From assembly GCA_035474375.1 (NCBI GenBank), contig DATINJ010000269.1:1-64000 (forward strand): DNA of 64,000 bases, given 5' to 3'. The notes below the pieces were generated by a model. It did no database searches. It was not told where the DNA came from and was given only the letters and a program-made list of their open reading frames with translations. The stretch comes from JANNPJ01 sp035474375 (GTDB lineage Bacteria > Actinomycetota > Actinomycetes > Actinomycetales > Kineosporiaceae). Numbering within the stretch: position 1 is the first letter of the stretch; each line of letters begins with the position of its first letter. The position numbers were made by a program, and so were the translations under genes. This document shows positions 33,316 through 41,101 of this stretch, piece by piece.

Positions 33316-34740
33316 TTACACGTCGTAGTACAGCTCGAACTCGTGCGGGTGCGGCCGGAGCCGGACCGGGTCGATCTCGTTGAGCCGCTTGTAGTCGATG
33401 TACGTCTCGATCAAGTCCGAGGTGAACACGTTGCCCTCGGTGAGGTACGCGTGGTCGGCCTCGAGCGCGAGCAGGACCTCGGACAGCGAGCCCGGAACCT
33501 GATCGATCGACGCGTGCTCCTCCGGCGGCAGCTCGTAGAGGTCCTTGTCTACCGGAGCCGGCGGCTCGATCCGGTTCTTGATGCCGTCGAGACCGGCCAT
33601 CAGCATCGCCGAGAACCCCAGGTACGGGTTGCCGGACGGGTCGGGGACCCGGAACTCGATGCGCTTGGCCTTCGGGTTGGATCCGGTCACCGGGATCCGG
33701 ACGCACGCGGAGCGGTTACGCGCCGAGTACACCAGGTTGACCGGGGCCTCGTAGCCGGGCACCAGCCGGTGGTACGAGTTCACCGTCGGGTTCGTGAACG
33801 CCAGCAGGCTCGGCGCGTGGTGCAGGAGGCCGCCGATGTACCAGCGGGCGAGGTCCGAGAGGCCGCCGTAGCCGCGCTCGTCATAGAAGAGCGGCTCGCC
33901 GTCCTTCCAGAGCGACTGGTGGCAGTGCATGCCGGAGCCGTTGTCACCGAAGATCGGCTTCGGCATGAACGTGACCGTCTTGCCGGCCTCATGTGCCACG
34001 TTCTTCACGATGTACTTGAAGAGCTGCACCTTGTCGGCGGACTTGCGCAGCGAGTCGAACCGATAGTTGATCTCGGCCTGGCCGGCGGTACCGACCTCGT
34101 GGTGCGACCGTTCGACGTCGAGCCCCAGCGCATCCAGCTGGACACACATCTGGTCGCGCAGGTCGGCGTAGTGGTCCACCGGCGGAACCGGGAAATAGCC
34201 TCCCTTGTAGGGAGTCTTGTGACCGCGGTTGCCGCCGTCCTCGACCCGGCCGGTGTTCCAGGCCGCCTCGATGGAGTCGATGTAGTAGTAGCTGGCGTTC
34301 TGCTTCGTCTCGAAGCGGACGTCGTCGAAGATGTAGAACTCGGCCTCGGGGGCGAAGAAGGCGGTGTCGGCGATGCCGGTCGACTTCAGGTAGGCCTCGG
34401 CCTTGCTCGCGACCTGGCGGGGGTCACGGCTGTACGGCTCGTCGGTGTACGGGTCGACGATGCTCATGTTGATGTTGAGCGTCTTCTCCGACCGGAACGG
34501 GTCGATGTACGCCGTATCCAGGTCGGGGATCATCTTCATGTCGGACTCGTGGATGGCCTGGAAGCCACGAATCGATGATCCGTCGAACATCTGGCCATCA
34601 CTGAAGAAGTCGGCGTTCACCGACTTCGCCGGCACGTTGAAGTGCTGCATCACACCAGGCAAGTCGCAGAATCGGACGTCGACGAACTTGACATCCTGGT
34701 CCGCGAGATACTTGATGACCTCATCGGCGTTGCTGAACAT
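33316..34740 (-). CDS. glnA1: type I glutamine synthetase, GlnA1
   Basis: The main assimilatory glutamine synthetase, a 474-residue subunit of the dodecamer. It has FDGSSIRGF, PEAEFYIFDD, NGSGMHCHQS, NRSACVRIP and RIEFRVPDPSGNPYL. Tyr402 in DKDLYELPPEE matches the adenylylation site, so GlnE can switch it off. The start at 34740 follows GGAGG and matches the family; an in-frame start at 34767 would add nine residues. Upstream lies a four-half-site GlnR box. Downstream is a terminator shared with the converging lacI. In M. tuberculosis this gene sits between the RDD gene and glnE; here about 23.5 kb of other DNA separates it from glnE. Confidence 0.96.
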   Translation of the reverse strand: MFSNADEVIKYLADQDVKFVDVRFCDLPGVMQHFNVPAKSVNADFFSDGQMFDGSSIRGFQAIHESDMKMIPDLDTAYIDPFRSEKTLNINMSIVDPYTDEPYSRDPRQVASKAEAYLKSTGIADTAFFAPEAEFYIFDDVRFETKQNASYYYIDSIEAAWNTGRVEDGGNRGHKTPYKGGYFPVPPVDHYADLRDQMCVQLDALGLDVERSHHEVGTAGQAEINYRFDSLRKSADKVQLFKYIVKNVAHEAGKTVTFMPKPIFGDNGSGMHCHQSLWKDGEPLFYDERGYGGLSDLARWYIGGLLHHAPSLLAFTNPTVNSYHRLVPGYEAPVNLVYSARNRSACVRIPVTGSNPKAKRIEFRVPDPSGNPYLGFSAMLMAGLDGIKNRIEPPAPVDKDLYELPPEEHASIDQVPGSLSEVLLALEADHAYLTEGNVFTSDLIETYIDYKRLNEIDPVRLRPHPHEFELYYDV

Positions 34741-34811
34741 CCAACCTCCACGGTCGGGAACGGTCACGGTTCGGGCGGGACTGCTGGTGCGGTCACGGCG
34801 GATCGCTGCGG

Positions 34812-34865
34812 ACGTTAGGCGTCGTGCTTTTCCGGCGAGTGTCGCAGAGGTTTCGCAATGATTAC
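34812..34865 (-). promoter_or_regulatory. GlnR box and -10 element of glnA1
   Basis: On the minus strand the sequence reads GTAAT-N6-GAAAC-N6-GACAC-N6-GAAAA (half-sites at 34865-34861, 34854-34850, 34843-34839, 34832-34828), exactly the a-b-a-b pattern with 11-bp steps known for the nitrogen regulator GlnR in Streptomyces and mycobacteria. A TAACGT -10 element follows at 34817-34812, with no recognisable -35 sequence, as expected for an activator-dependent promoter. Confidence 0.75.
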
Positions 34866-34968
34866 GACATGGCCCTCTACGTGTCGACCGCGTGGCGATT
34901 CTGTGTCGGCCCGATCAGCAGCAGCGATCATCGGGTGACTTGTTGACCTTACTCCCGTGGTCAGGGGC

Positions 34969-35390
34969 GGGTGGAGTAGGCATGGCGCTACGCCGGGCGG
35001 GAAGCCGCGCAAGACTGGATTGACCTCAGCTGACACGCGGGGGACGCATGACGGTTTTCGGATGCCGGAGCTGCGATGCCACTCTGACGGTTCCGATGTC
35101 GAGGGTGGCGCTCCCCGTCCACGCGGACCAGAAGTACGGGAACGGGCCGGGATCGCTCGCCCCGGCGCTGGAGTCCGGCACCTTCGCGGTGAATCCGCTG
35201 CCTTCCGGTTCGCCATGGCGCCGGTGGGCCGAACTCGACGAACTCCCCATGGTCAGTGGCAGGGCCCGTTCGCCAAGCGGTGATCGCCAGTTGTGCCCGG
35301 GATTGTGCTCGGAATGGGCCTTGAGGCAGGCACAGCTGGCGATCTTGGCCGGGGCCCTTGGTGGGGGTGGAGTTAGGCATGGCGCTACGC
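34969..35390. repeat. pair of about 25-bp direct repeats flanking a gene remnant
   Basis: A sequence beginning GGGTGGAGT and containing AGGCATGGCGCTACGC occurs at 34969-34993 and again at 35365-35390 with one inserted T, and weaker similarity continues for about 15 bp more. The two copies are in direct orientation and enclose the decayed gene at 35048 and the palindrome at 35282. Confidence 0.65.
35048..35260 (+). pseudogene. truncated CxxC small protein remnant
   Basis: The frame starting at ATG 35048 (after GGGGGA) opens MTVFGCRSCDATLTVPMSRV and continues ALPVHADQKYGNGPG ... ALESGTFAVNPLPSGSPW, which I recognise as the N-terminal part of a conserved uncharacterised actinobacterial protein with a CxxC pair. 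As I remember the family, about 80 further residues with more cysteines should follow. Here the similarity fades near 35255-35270, where a long inverted repeat begins, and the frame runs on into Gly/Arg-rich low-complexity sequence to 35554. It is probably a decayed gene, though a short functional protein cannot be excluded. Confidence 0.45.
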
Positions 35391-35474
35391 AGGGCGCGAA
35401 GCGGTCCGGGCGGGGCGGGGGAGTGGGCCGGGGCGCGGCGGCGGAGTGGGCGGGGGCGCGGCGGCGGAGCGGAT
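35261..35474. repeat. long inverted repeat and GC-rich tail
   Basis: GATCGCCAGTTGTGCC at 35282-35297 pairs with GGCACAGCTGGCGATC at 35329-35344 (one wobble pair), and weaker pairing extends outward through GGGCCC and CCAAG on the left and CTTGG and GGGCCC on the right. After the second direct repeat, 35391-35474 is a G-rich run with a repeated GGCGCGGCGGCGGAG motif and no gene. Confidence 0.6.
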
Positions 35475-35873
35475 TCAGGTTGAGGCCGAGGCCGCGCGCT
35501 CGGCGTCGCCGCGGAGAATGCAGAACTCATTGCCTTCGGGATCGGCCAGCGTGACCCAGCCGGTGCCGTCCGGTTTCCTCAGGTCGGTCACCGGCTTCGC
35601 ACCGAGGTCAATGAGTCGCTCGAGTTCCTCGTCCCGGGTGCCGGTGCGGGGGAACAAGTCAAAGTGGATCCGGTTCTTGCCTTGCTTCGGTTCCGGTACC
35701 TCGATGAACAGCACGCGGTGCACTCGGTCGCGGGACTGAATCAGGCATTCATCGTGCCCCGGCAGATTCGGGTCGTCTGGGTCGTCGATGTAGTCCAGGA
35801 CCGCGCACCACCAGTTCGCGAGGGTGTACGCATCCTGGCAGTCGACGGAGGTGTGCGAGATGAAGGAGGACAT
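35475..35873 (-). CDS. VOC-family (glyoxalase-like) protein
   Basis: A 132-residue protein of the vicinal oxygen chelate superfamily, glyoxalase-like subtype. Recognisable are the N-terminal SFISHTSVDCQDAYTLANWWCAVLDY, the middle NRIHFDLFPRTGTRDEELERLIDLGA and the C-terminal WVTLADPEGNEFCIL, the last two carrying the usual histidine and glutamate metal ligands. Members of this subtype are often of unknown substrate. It is divergent from the RDD gene with about 60 bp between. Confidence 0.82.
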   Translation of the reverse strand: MSSFISHTSVDCQDAYTLANWWCAVLDYIDDPDDPNLPGHDECLIQSRDRVHRVLFIEVPEPKQGKNRIHFDLFPRTGTRDEELERLIDLGAKPVTDLRKPDGTGWVTLADPEGNEFCILRGDAERAASAST

Positions 35874-35932
35874 CAGCCCATTCTCCGCACCCGCCGTCCA
35901 TCTGCCCAGTCGAATTCTCTACACTCCAGAGC

Positions 35933-36400
35933 GTGGTGGATCGTCGCGACCTCGGGTCGTGGTTGCAGGGCCCGGACGCGACGTCCGGGCCGGATTCCGG
36001 GTATCCCGGTCAACGGCTCGGACGCCCGCAGACCGGGCCGAGTTCGCTTGCTGGAGCCGGCCGACGGTTCGCCGGCCTGTGCATCGACTGGATCTTCTGC
36101 CTGCTCATCGCGCGCGGGTTTTTTGGCCCAGAAGCGTTGCAAGCCAACGGTTCTCTGTCGGTTGTCGGAGTTCTGGTGGTGGTCAATCTGTTGCTCGTGG
36201 GGACCGCCGGTGCGACCGTCGGGCAGCGATTGGTCGGCATTCAAGTCGAACGGCTGGACGGCGGTCGTCCAGGGCTGATGAAGGCCTTGATTCGTGCCGT
36301 GCTGCTTGGGCTTGGCATTCCGGCGCTGACTTTCGCGTGGGAACGTGATCGGCGTGGGTTGCACGACCTGGCGTCGCAGACCCTGGTAGCGATGCGTTAG
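35933..36400 (+). CDS. RDD-family membrane protein
   Basis: A 155-residue membrane protein with an RDD domain. After a polar N terminus of about 40 residues come GRRFAGLCIDWIFCLLIARGFF, VVGVLVVVNLLLVGTAGATVGQRLVGIQV and a C-terminal DRRGLHDLASQTLVAMR. In M. tuberculosis an RDD gene (Rv2219A) lies between DUF4191 and glnA1, matching this place. The GTG at 35933 has TACACT seven bases upstream and no ribosome binding site, so a leaderless mRNA is likely. The function is unknown; some RDD proteins are Na+/H+ antiporters. Confidence 0.85.
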   Translation: MVDRRDLGSWLQGPDATSGPDSGYPGQRLGRPQTGPSSLAGAGRRFAGLCIDWIFCLLIARGFFGPEALQANGSLSVVGVLVVVNLLLVGTAGATVGQRLVGIQVERLDGGRPGLMKALIRAVLLGLGIPALTFAWERDRRGLHDLASQTLVAMR

Positions 36401-36449
36401 CTGAGCTGAGGGCTCGGGGCCCGAACGTCGTCGTTCGTGCCCGGAGCGG

Positions 36450-36674
36450 CTAGTGGACGACCTGGCGTCTCTGGGCTCTGCCCTCGACAAATGAGCTGGC
36501 TGCTGGAATCTTCGCTAGATCTCGCATGGTTCGTGCATCGTCGATCTGTCGGCTTCGGTCGGCGTCGACCGAGAGTGCGGCGTTCAGCGCCGCCGATCGG
36601 GCGAGGCCCGCATCGGCTCGCCGTACCCACACCCCCATGATCCTGACAACATCGGTAGTGGCATTCATGAGCAT
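36450..36674 (-). CDS. small hypothetical protein
   Basis: A 74-residue frame starting MLMNATTDVVRIMGVWVRRA, with a strong GGAGGAG ribosome binding site nine bases before the ATG at 36674. The protein is basic (SVDADRSRQIDDARTMRDLAK) and has no recognised domain. The good translation signal is the main support; homology is unknown. It lies between the RDD and DUF4191 genes, downstream of neither on its own strand except DUF4191's opposite end. Confidence 0.42.
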   Translation of the reverse strand: MLMNATTDVVRIMGVWVRRADAGLARSAALNAALSVDADRSRQIDDARTMRDLAKIPAASSFVEGRAQRRQVVH

Positions 36675-36880
36675 CGATGACCTCTCCTCCGAGATGAGGA
36701 TTCCCCGTCTGGCTATCGGTCGGCCGTGAACGGCTGACCACAAAAAGCTACTTCAGTCCTCCCCATAGGAACAGGGGGGCCATCCGTACAGTGGCCAGTG
36801 ATGTGTACGACAGGTTCGACGGAGAACCTGAGCCCTTACCAGTGGGAGATCTGGAAAGCCAGAGCGGAGGGATCTGGAAG

Positions 36881-37597
36881 TCAGCGACCCTTGGTCGCGC
36901 GGCGGTCCGGCCGCATCCGGCTCGGGTCCACACCCTTGGGGATCGGCAGCCGGGCCGGGCCGAGCGCGTGCAGGCGCTTGGCAACGGCACTCACCTCAGC
37001 CTTGGTGAGTACCGGACGCTTGCGCATGATCGTCCGCGAGAGCTTCTGCAGCGGGACTTGGCCTTCATCCGCGCCAGCGTTCAGCACCACGACCGGGACG
37101 TCGGGCAGGACCCGGTTGAGGCGCTTGCGCTCCAGATCGACAAGCCGGTTCACCCGCGGCACCGGGCCCTCGGTGACGAGCACGATGCCGGGTCGGCCAA
37201 TCGCCCGGAAGACCAGGTCCTGGGTACGAGGATCCACGGCGACCGGCTGCTCCTCGACGTTCCAGCCCCGCCGAAGCCCTTTCAGGGCATACCCGGCAGC
37301 GCCCTTCTGGCCCGAGATCTGCGAGTAGGCGGCCCGCTCAGCTCGGCGGCCCATGATGATGACGGCGAGCATGACGCCGGTGATCACGCCCAGGATCGTG
37401 ACGTAGATCGGATGGTGGATCAGCACGCCGATCAGCAGCCCCAGAGCCACCGAACCGACGAACGCCAGGAGCATCAGCCAGACCACGGCGGGGTCCGACT
37501 TGCGGGTCATCGTGAAGACGGCCCGGATCTGGGAGAGCCGACCTTGCTTGGCCGGGTCGGCGTCCTTTGCGTCCTTGGGTGCAGCGTTGCGAGCCAT
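36881..37597 (-). CDS. DUF4191 membrane protein
   Basis: A 238-residue protein of the DUF4191 family, conserved next to lipA in actinobacteria (Rv2219 in M. tuberculosis). It has a charged N terminus, two membrane segments (VVWLMLLAFVGSVALGLLIG and IYVTILGVITGVMLAVIIMG) and a cytoplasmic part with GYALKGLRRGWNVEEQPVAVDP and VLVTEGPVPRVNRL. The function is unknown. The start at 37597 is chosen because the extra N-terminal residues from 37648 overlap the end of lipA. It directly follows lipA with a 19-bp gap and is probably co-transcribed. Confidence 0.85.
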   Translation of the reverse strand: MARNAAPKDAKDADPAKQGRLSQIRAVFTMTRKSDPAVVWLMLLAFVGSVALGLLIGVLIHHPIYVTILGVITGVMLAVIIMGRRAERAAYSQISGQKGAAGYALKGLRRGWNVEEQPVAVDPRTQDLVFRAIGRPGIVLVTEGPVPRVNRLVDLERKRLNRVLPDVPVVVLNAGADEGQVPLQKLSRTIMRKRPVLTKAEVSAVAKRLHALGPARLPIPKGVDPSRMRPDRRATKGR

Positions 37598-37616
37598 GTG
37601 CGAAGGATACTTCCAG

Positions 37617-38699
37617 TCAGGCGAGGTCAGGGACGAGGGCACTGGCAACCTGCCGGGCAGTGCCGGCCTCGGTGAGGTGGATCAGCTCGGGCGGCACGGT
37701 CTCGCCTCGGCGCTTCATCGCCTGGGCCCATAGTCGCCCGGCGCGGTAGGAGGAGCGCACCAGCGGCCCGGACATCACCCCGGCGAAGCCCAGCTCCTCG
37801 GCTTCGGCGTTCAGTTCGACGAATTCCTCCGGCCGTACCCAGCGGTCCACCGGATGGTGCAACGGGGAGGGACGCAGGTACTGCGTGATGGTGATCAGGT
37901 CACAGCCGGCCGCGTGCAGATCGCGCAGGGCCTCGGAGATCTCGGCCCGGGTCTCGCCCATCCCGAGGATCAGGTTCGACTTGGTGACCTGTCCCTTGGA
38001 TCGGGCCAGCTCGATCACGCCGAGCGAGCGTTCGTAGCTGAAAGCCGGACGAATCCGCTTGAAGATCCGCGGAACGGTCTCCAGGTTGTGCGCGAAGACC
38101 TGCGGCGCGGCGTCAAATACCTGCTGGAGTAGTTCTGGCTTGCCGGAGAAGTCGGGGACCAAGATCTCGACCCCGGTTCCCGGGGCGACGGCATGGATCG
38201 CGCGGATCGTCTCCGCGTACAGCCAGGCGCCCTCATCCTCCAGGTCGTCCCGGGCGACACCCGTGACGGTCGCGTAGCGCAGCCCCATGGTCGCAACGCT
38301 CTCGGCGACCCGGCGGGGCTCGTCGACGTCCAGCGGAGACGGTTTCCCGGAGTGGATCTGGCAGAAGTCACAGCGCCGAGTGCACTGATCGCCACCGATC
38401 AGGAAGGTCGCCTCGCGGTCTTCCCAGCATTCGAAAATGTTGGGACAGCCGGCCTCCTGGCAGACCGTGTGCAGGCCTTCCTTCTTCACCAAACTGGTCA
38501 AAGCCGTATATTCCGGGCCCATTCGAGCCGTGGTCCGGATCCACGGCGGTTTGCGTTCGATCGGGGTCTCGGCGTTGCGTGCCTCCACGCGAAGCAGCCG
38601 TCGGCCTTCCGGTGCGAGCGTCACCTGAACTCCCATATCTCGCGGACCGTCGATCTTGCTCAAACGCACCGCAGATCGGCACGCCGACGTCACACGCAT
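37617..38699 (-). CDS. lipA: lipoyl synthase
   Basis: A radical SAM enzyme that inserts two sulfur atoms into protein-bound octanoyl groups. The 360-residue protein has the auxiliary-cluster cysteines in VCQEAGCPNIFECW, the radical SAM cluster CTRRCDFCQI and the C-terminal RSSYRAG serine motif. The ATG at 38699 follows GGAAG; an ATG at 38636 would match the shorter family length (about 339 residues) but has no ribosome binding site. It lies downstream of lipB on the same strand and serves the E2 protein encoded at 43852. Confidence 0.94.
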   Translation of the reverse strand: MRVTSACRSAVRLSKIDGPRDMGVQVTLAPEGRRLLRVEARNAETPIERKPPWIRTTARMGPEYTALTSLVKKEGLHTVCQEAGCPNIFECWEDREATFLIGGDQCTRRCDFCQIHSGKPSPLDVDEPRRVAESVATMGLRYATVTGVARDDLEDEGAWLYAETIRAIHAVAPGTGVEILVPDFSGKPELLQQVFDAAPQVFAHNLETVPRIFKRIRPAFSYERSLGVIELARSKGQVTKSNLILGMGETRAEISEALRDLHAAGCDLITITQYLRPSPLHHPVDRWVRPEEFVELNAEAEELGFAGVMSGPLVRSSYRAGRLWAQAMKRRGETVPPELIHLTEAGTARQVASALVPDLA

Positions 38700-38782
38700 C
38701 GCTGGCTTCCACTGTAAGCGCCTGGTCTGCCCAGTCTCATCCCGGCCCCGGTGTGAGCTTTCAGTTAGTGGCGCCGGGTGCT

Positions 38783-38867
38783 GAGTGCGGGCGAGGGTTC
38801 GGGCGGAATCCGACGCGCTGGGATGCCGAGCGCGGGCGAGGGGTTCGGGTGGAATCCGACGCGCTGG
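38783..38867. repeat. two tandem copies of a 40-bp sequence
   Basis: A unit containing GCGGGCGAGG and GGAATCCGACGCGCTGG occurs at 38783-38822 and 38828-38867 with three differences. It lies between lipB and lipA and is not part of either frame. No function is evident. Confidence 0.7.
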
Positions 38868-38894
38868 CTCTGCTGGGATGAGGGTGCAACTGCG

Positions 38895-39623
38895 TCAGGC
38901 GGCACCCGTTGTCGCACCCGTTGTCGCGCCTGCTGTCGGGCCCGTTGTTGCGGCTGCCCTGGGGCGTCGGCCTGCGCTGTGCCCGGCCAGGTCGGATCGC
39001 TGCAAGGCCGCCTCGACCAGTGGAACCACCTCGGCGACGCCCACCTCGCGGCCGAGTTCGGTACTGAGTGAGGTGACCCCGGCGTCCGGGATCCCGCAGG
39101 GGACGATCTGGCCGAAACCGCCGAGGTTGGCACCGCAGTTCAGGGAGAATCCGTGCATCGTGACGTGCTTGGCCACGCGGATCCCGATCGCTGCGATCTT
39201 GCGTTCGGGTCGCAGTTCGTCGGCCGGTAACCAGGCGCCGCTGCGACCGGGCACCCGACCAACGGTGAGTCCGAACTCGGCACAGACCTCGATCAGCATT
39301 CCCTCCAGCCGCCGGACGTAGGCCACCACGTCGATGGGTGCGGCCAACCGAACGATCGGATACCCGACCAGTTGCCCGGGACCATGCCAGGTGATCTTGC
39401 CGCCACGGTCGACGTCTACCACCGGGGTGCCGTCGAACGGGCGCTCGTGTGGTTCAGTCCGCCGGCCGGCGGTGTAGACAGCCTGGTGCTCAAGCAGCAT
39501 CACGGTCGGCCCGACCTCGCCGGCAACGACCTGTGCGTGCAGTTCCCGCTGCATCTGCCAGGCCGTTTCATAGGGAACCGCGTCGGTGCCGTATCCGGGG
39601 TGCACGATCCGAAGAGATTCCAC
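38895..39623 (-). CDS. lipB: octanoyl-ACP:protein octanoyltransferase
   Basis: Moves octanoyl groups from acyl carrier protein to lipoyl domains, the first step of lipoate synthesis. The 242-residue protein has DRGGKITWHGPGQLVGYP, Lys142 in RKIAAIGIRV, TMHGFSLN and the catalytic Cys176 in PCGIPDAGVTSL. The C-terminal 40 residues are a low-complexity Ala/Thr/Gly tail (TAGATTGATTGAA). The GTG at 39623 has TAATCT six bases upstream, the leaderless arrangement. lipA follows on the same strand after a 195-bp gap containing a tandem repeat. Confidence 0.93.
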   Translation of the reverse strand: MESLRIVHPGYGTDAVPYETAWQMQRELHAQVVAGEVGPTVMLLEHQAVYTAGRRTEPHERPFDGTPVVDVDRGGKITWHGPGQLVGYPIVRLAAPIDVVAYVRRLEGMLIEVCAEFGLTVGRVPGRSGAWLPADELRPERKIAAIGIRVAKHVTMHGFSLNCGANLGGFGQIVPCGIPDAGVTSLSTELGREVGVAEVVPLVEAALQRSDLAGHSAGRRPRAAATTGPTAGATTGATTGAA

Positions 39624-39632
39624 CTCAGCAGA

Positions 39633-40937
39633 TTACGCCCGAAGCGGTTCTCGTGGCATCGAGGGGAGCCCAAGATCAGCCAACACGGCATCGGCCGCTC
39701 GTCGGCCCGACACCAGTGCCCCTTGGATCGACGCGGTGTCCCGATGATCACCGGCCACCACGAGCCGGTGGGCCAGGGCTACCGGTAACCGTGGCTGGAG
39801 CGGGACTGGCATCGCCGTCAGCGCCTGCGGGATGACGTTGCGCCGCATCAGCTCCCACCACCGGGTAGACCGCCCATAGATGTGCTCCAACTGGGCGAGC
39901 ACGGCCCGCTCACTGGCCTGATCTCCGGCTTCGCCGAGCACGGTGGTGGCGATCAACGAGCGATCGTCCGGGCTGTAACTCTTCGCCCGATTACTGATCA
40001 CGATGCTGTTCACCACCGGACCGCGCTGATCGCCGTCCACGTGCAAGGCACTGGATCGGGTGGGGGGCTCCGGGCTGACATGCCAGAACGTGGTCAACGG
40101 TCGCATCTGAACGGCGGGCAGGTGCAACATCCGAGTCGCCGTGGTCGGATCGGTCGCGACCACCACGCAGTCGGCGGTGATCTCACCCGCCGCCGTCTGG
40201 ACGCTCCCAGGCTTCACCGATTCGACCCGTACACCGAGATGCAGCCCAGTCAGCCCGGTGCTCAGCTGGTTGGGCACGGCCTGCATCCCGCGCCACGGTA
40301 CGGAGGGACTGCCACGAAGGAATGAGCGCACCAGGAGCTGGGTGAAGCGATGCGAACTGGTGCCGTCTCGCTCGCCCAGAACACCGGCCAGGAAGGGTTC
40401 CAGCACTCGCTGCCGCAGAGCGCCGTCGATACCTCGCTCGGTGAAGGCCTCCCCCCAGCCGACGTCCGGTTCGGCGAGGATGTTCTCCGGCGCACGGCGG
40501 GTCGTCCGCAGCGCCCAGCGACCGAAAGCCGCCTGCTCGCGCGGGGACCCCACTCCGCCGCGGACCAGCGCACCGATCACCCGGGGCAGCATTCCAGGCG
40601 CCCGTCGGGGATCGGCCAGCGTTCGTCGGCCGTTCCCGGTGGCGACGACGATGGCCGCGGGGAAGGGCTGGAGGCGAAGCGCGGCCAGATCGAGGGTCCG
40701 CTGCACTTCCGGGTAGCCCGGATTGATCAACTGAAAGCCGCGGTCGCAGAGGAACCCGTTCACCGTGTCGGTGCGGACCCGACCGCCCACCGCCTCGGCT
40801 GCCTCCAGGACAACCACGTCCACACCGCGACGGGCCAGACGTTGAGCGCAGGCCAGCCCGGCTAGCCCGGCTCCGACTACGACCACCTCGGCGTGGGCGG
40901 CAAGCGCGGGCGCCTGCGTCGGGTTGTCTTCCATCAC
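39633..40937 (-). CDS. FAD-dependent amine oxidase-like oxidoreductase
   Basis: A 434-residue flavoprotein with the N-terminal FAD-binding VVVGAGLAGLACAQRLARRG and the following VVLEAAEAVGGRVRTDTVNGFLCDRGFQ, and the C-terminal VVAGDHRDTASIQGALVSGRRAADAVL. The pattern fits the protoporphyrinogen oxidase/phytoene desaturase-like group; the substrate is unknown. The GTG at 40937 and ATG at 40934 both follow GGAGG. It is divergent from the kinase gene, and the spacer carries two DnaA boxes. It ends 9 bp before the lipB start. Confidence 0.85.
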   Translation of the reverse strand: MMEDNPTQAPALAAHAEVVVVGAGLAGLACAQRLARRGVDVVVLEAAEAVGGRVRTDTVNGFLCDRGFQLINPGYPEVQRTLDLAALRLQPFPAAIVVATGNGRRTLADPRRAPGMLPRVIGALVRGGVGSPREQAAFGRWALRTTRRAPENILAEPDVGWGEAFTERGIDGALRQRVLEPFLAGVLGERDGTSSHRFTQLLVRSFLRGSPSVPWRGMQAVPNQLSTGLTGLHLGVRVESVKPGSVQTAAGEITADCVVVATDPTTATRMLHLPAVQMRPLTTFWHVSPEPPTRSSALHVDGDQRGPVVNSIVISNRAKSYSPDDRSLIATTVLGEAGDQASERAVLAQLEHIYGRSTRWWELMRRNVIPQALTAMPVPLQPRLPVALAHRLVVAGDHRDTASIQGALVSGRRAADAVLADLGLPSMPREPLRA

Positions 40938-41024
40938 GTGCGACCTCCGATGCTCTCGGCCCCGTTGCGATTGATGGGAAGCATGTCAGGTCCGGAACGG
41001 TCTGGGGCAGGCGAGGTGCGGTCC

Positions 41025-41062
41025 TGTGGATAAAGCGGTCCGCGAACGCCCGCTGTGGATAA
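41025..41062. promoter_or_regulatory. two consensus DnaA boxes
   Basis: TGTGGATAA occurs at 41025-41033 and 41054-41062, both exact complements of the consensus TTATCCACA and both in the same orientation, 29 bp apart. In GC-rich DNA such a pair is very unlikely by chance. They lie in the divergent promoter of the FAD oxidoreductase and kinase genes. Confidence 0.7.
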
Positions 41063-41101
41063 CCAAAACGGGCGGATCGCCCTTCGGGGCAGAGTGTCGG
41101 C

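Noticed and set aside
35048..35554. Intact 168-residue protein
   Set aside because: After about residue 75 the frame loses family resemblance and becomes Gly/Arg-rich repeat sequence; treated as a remnant.
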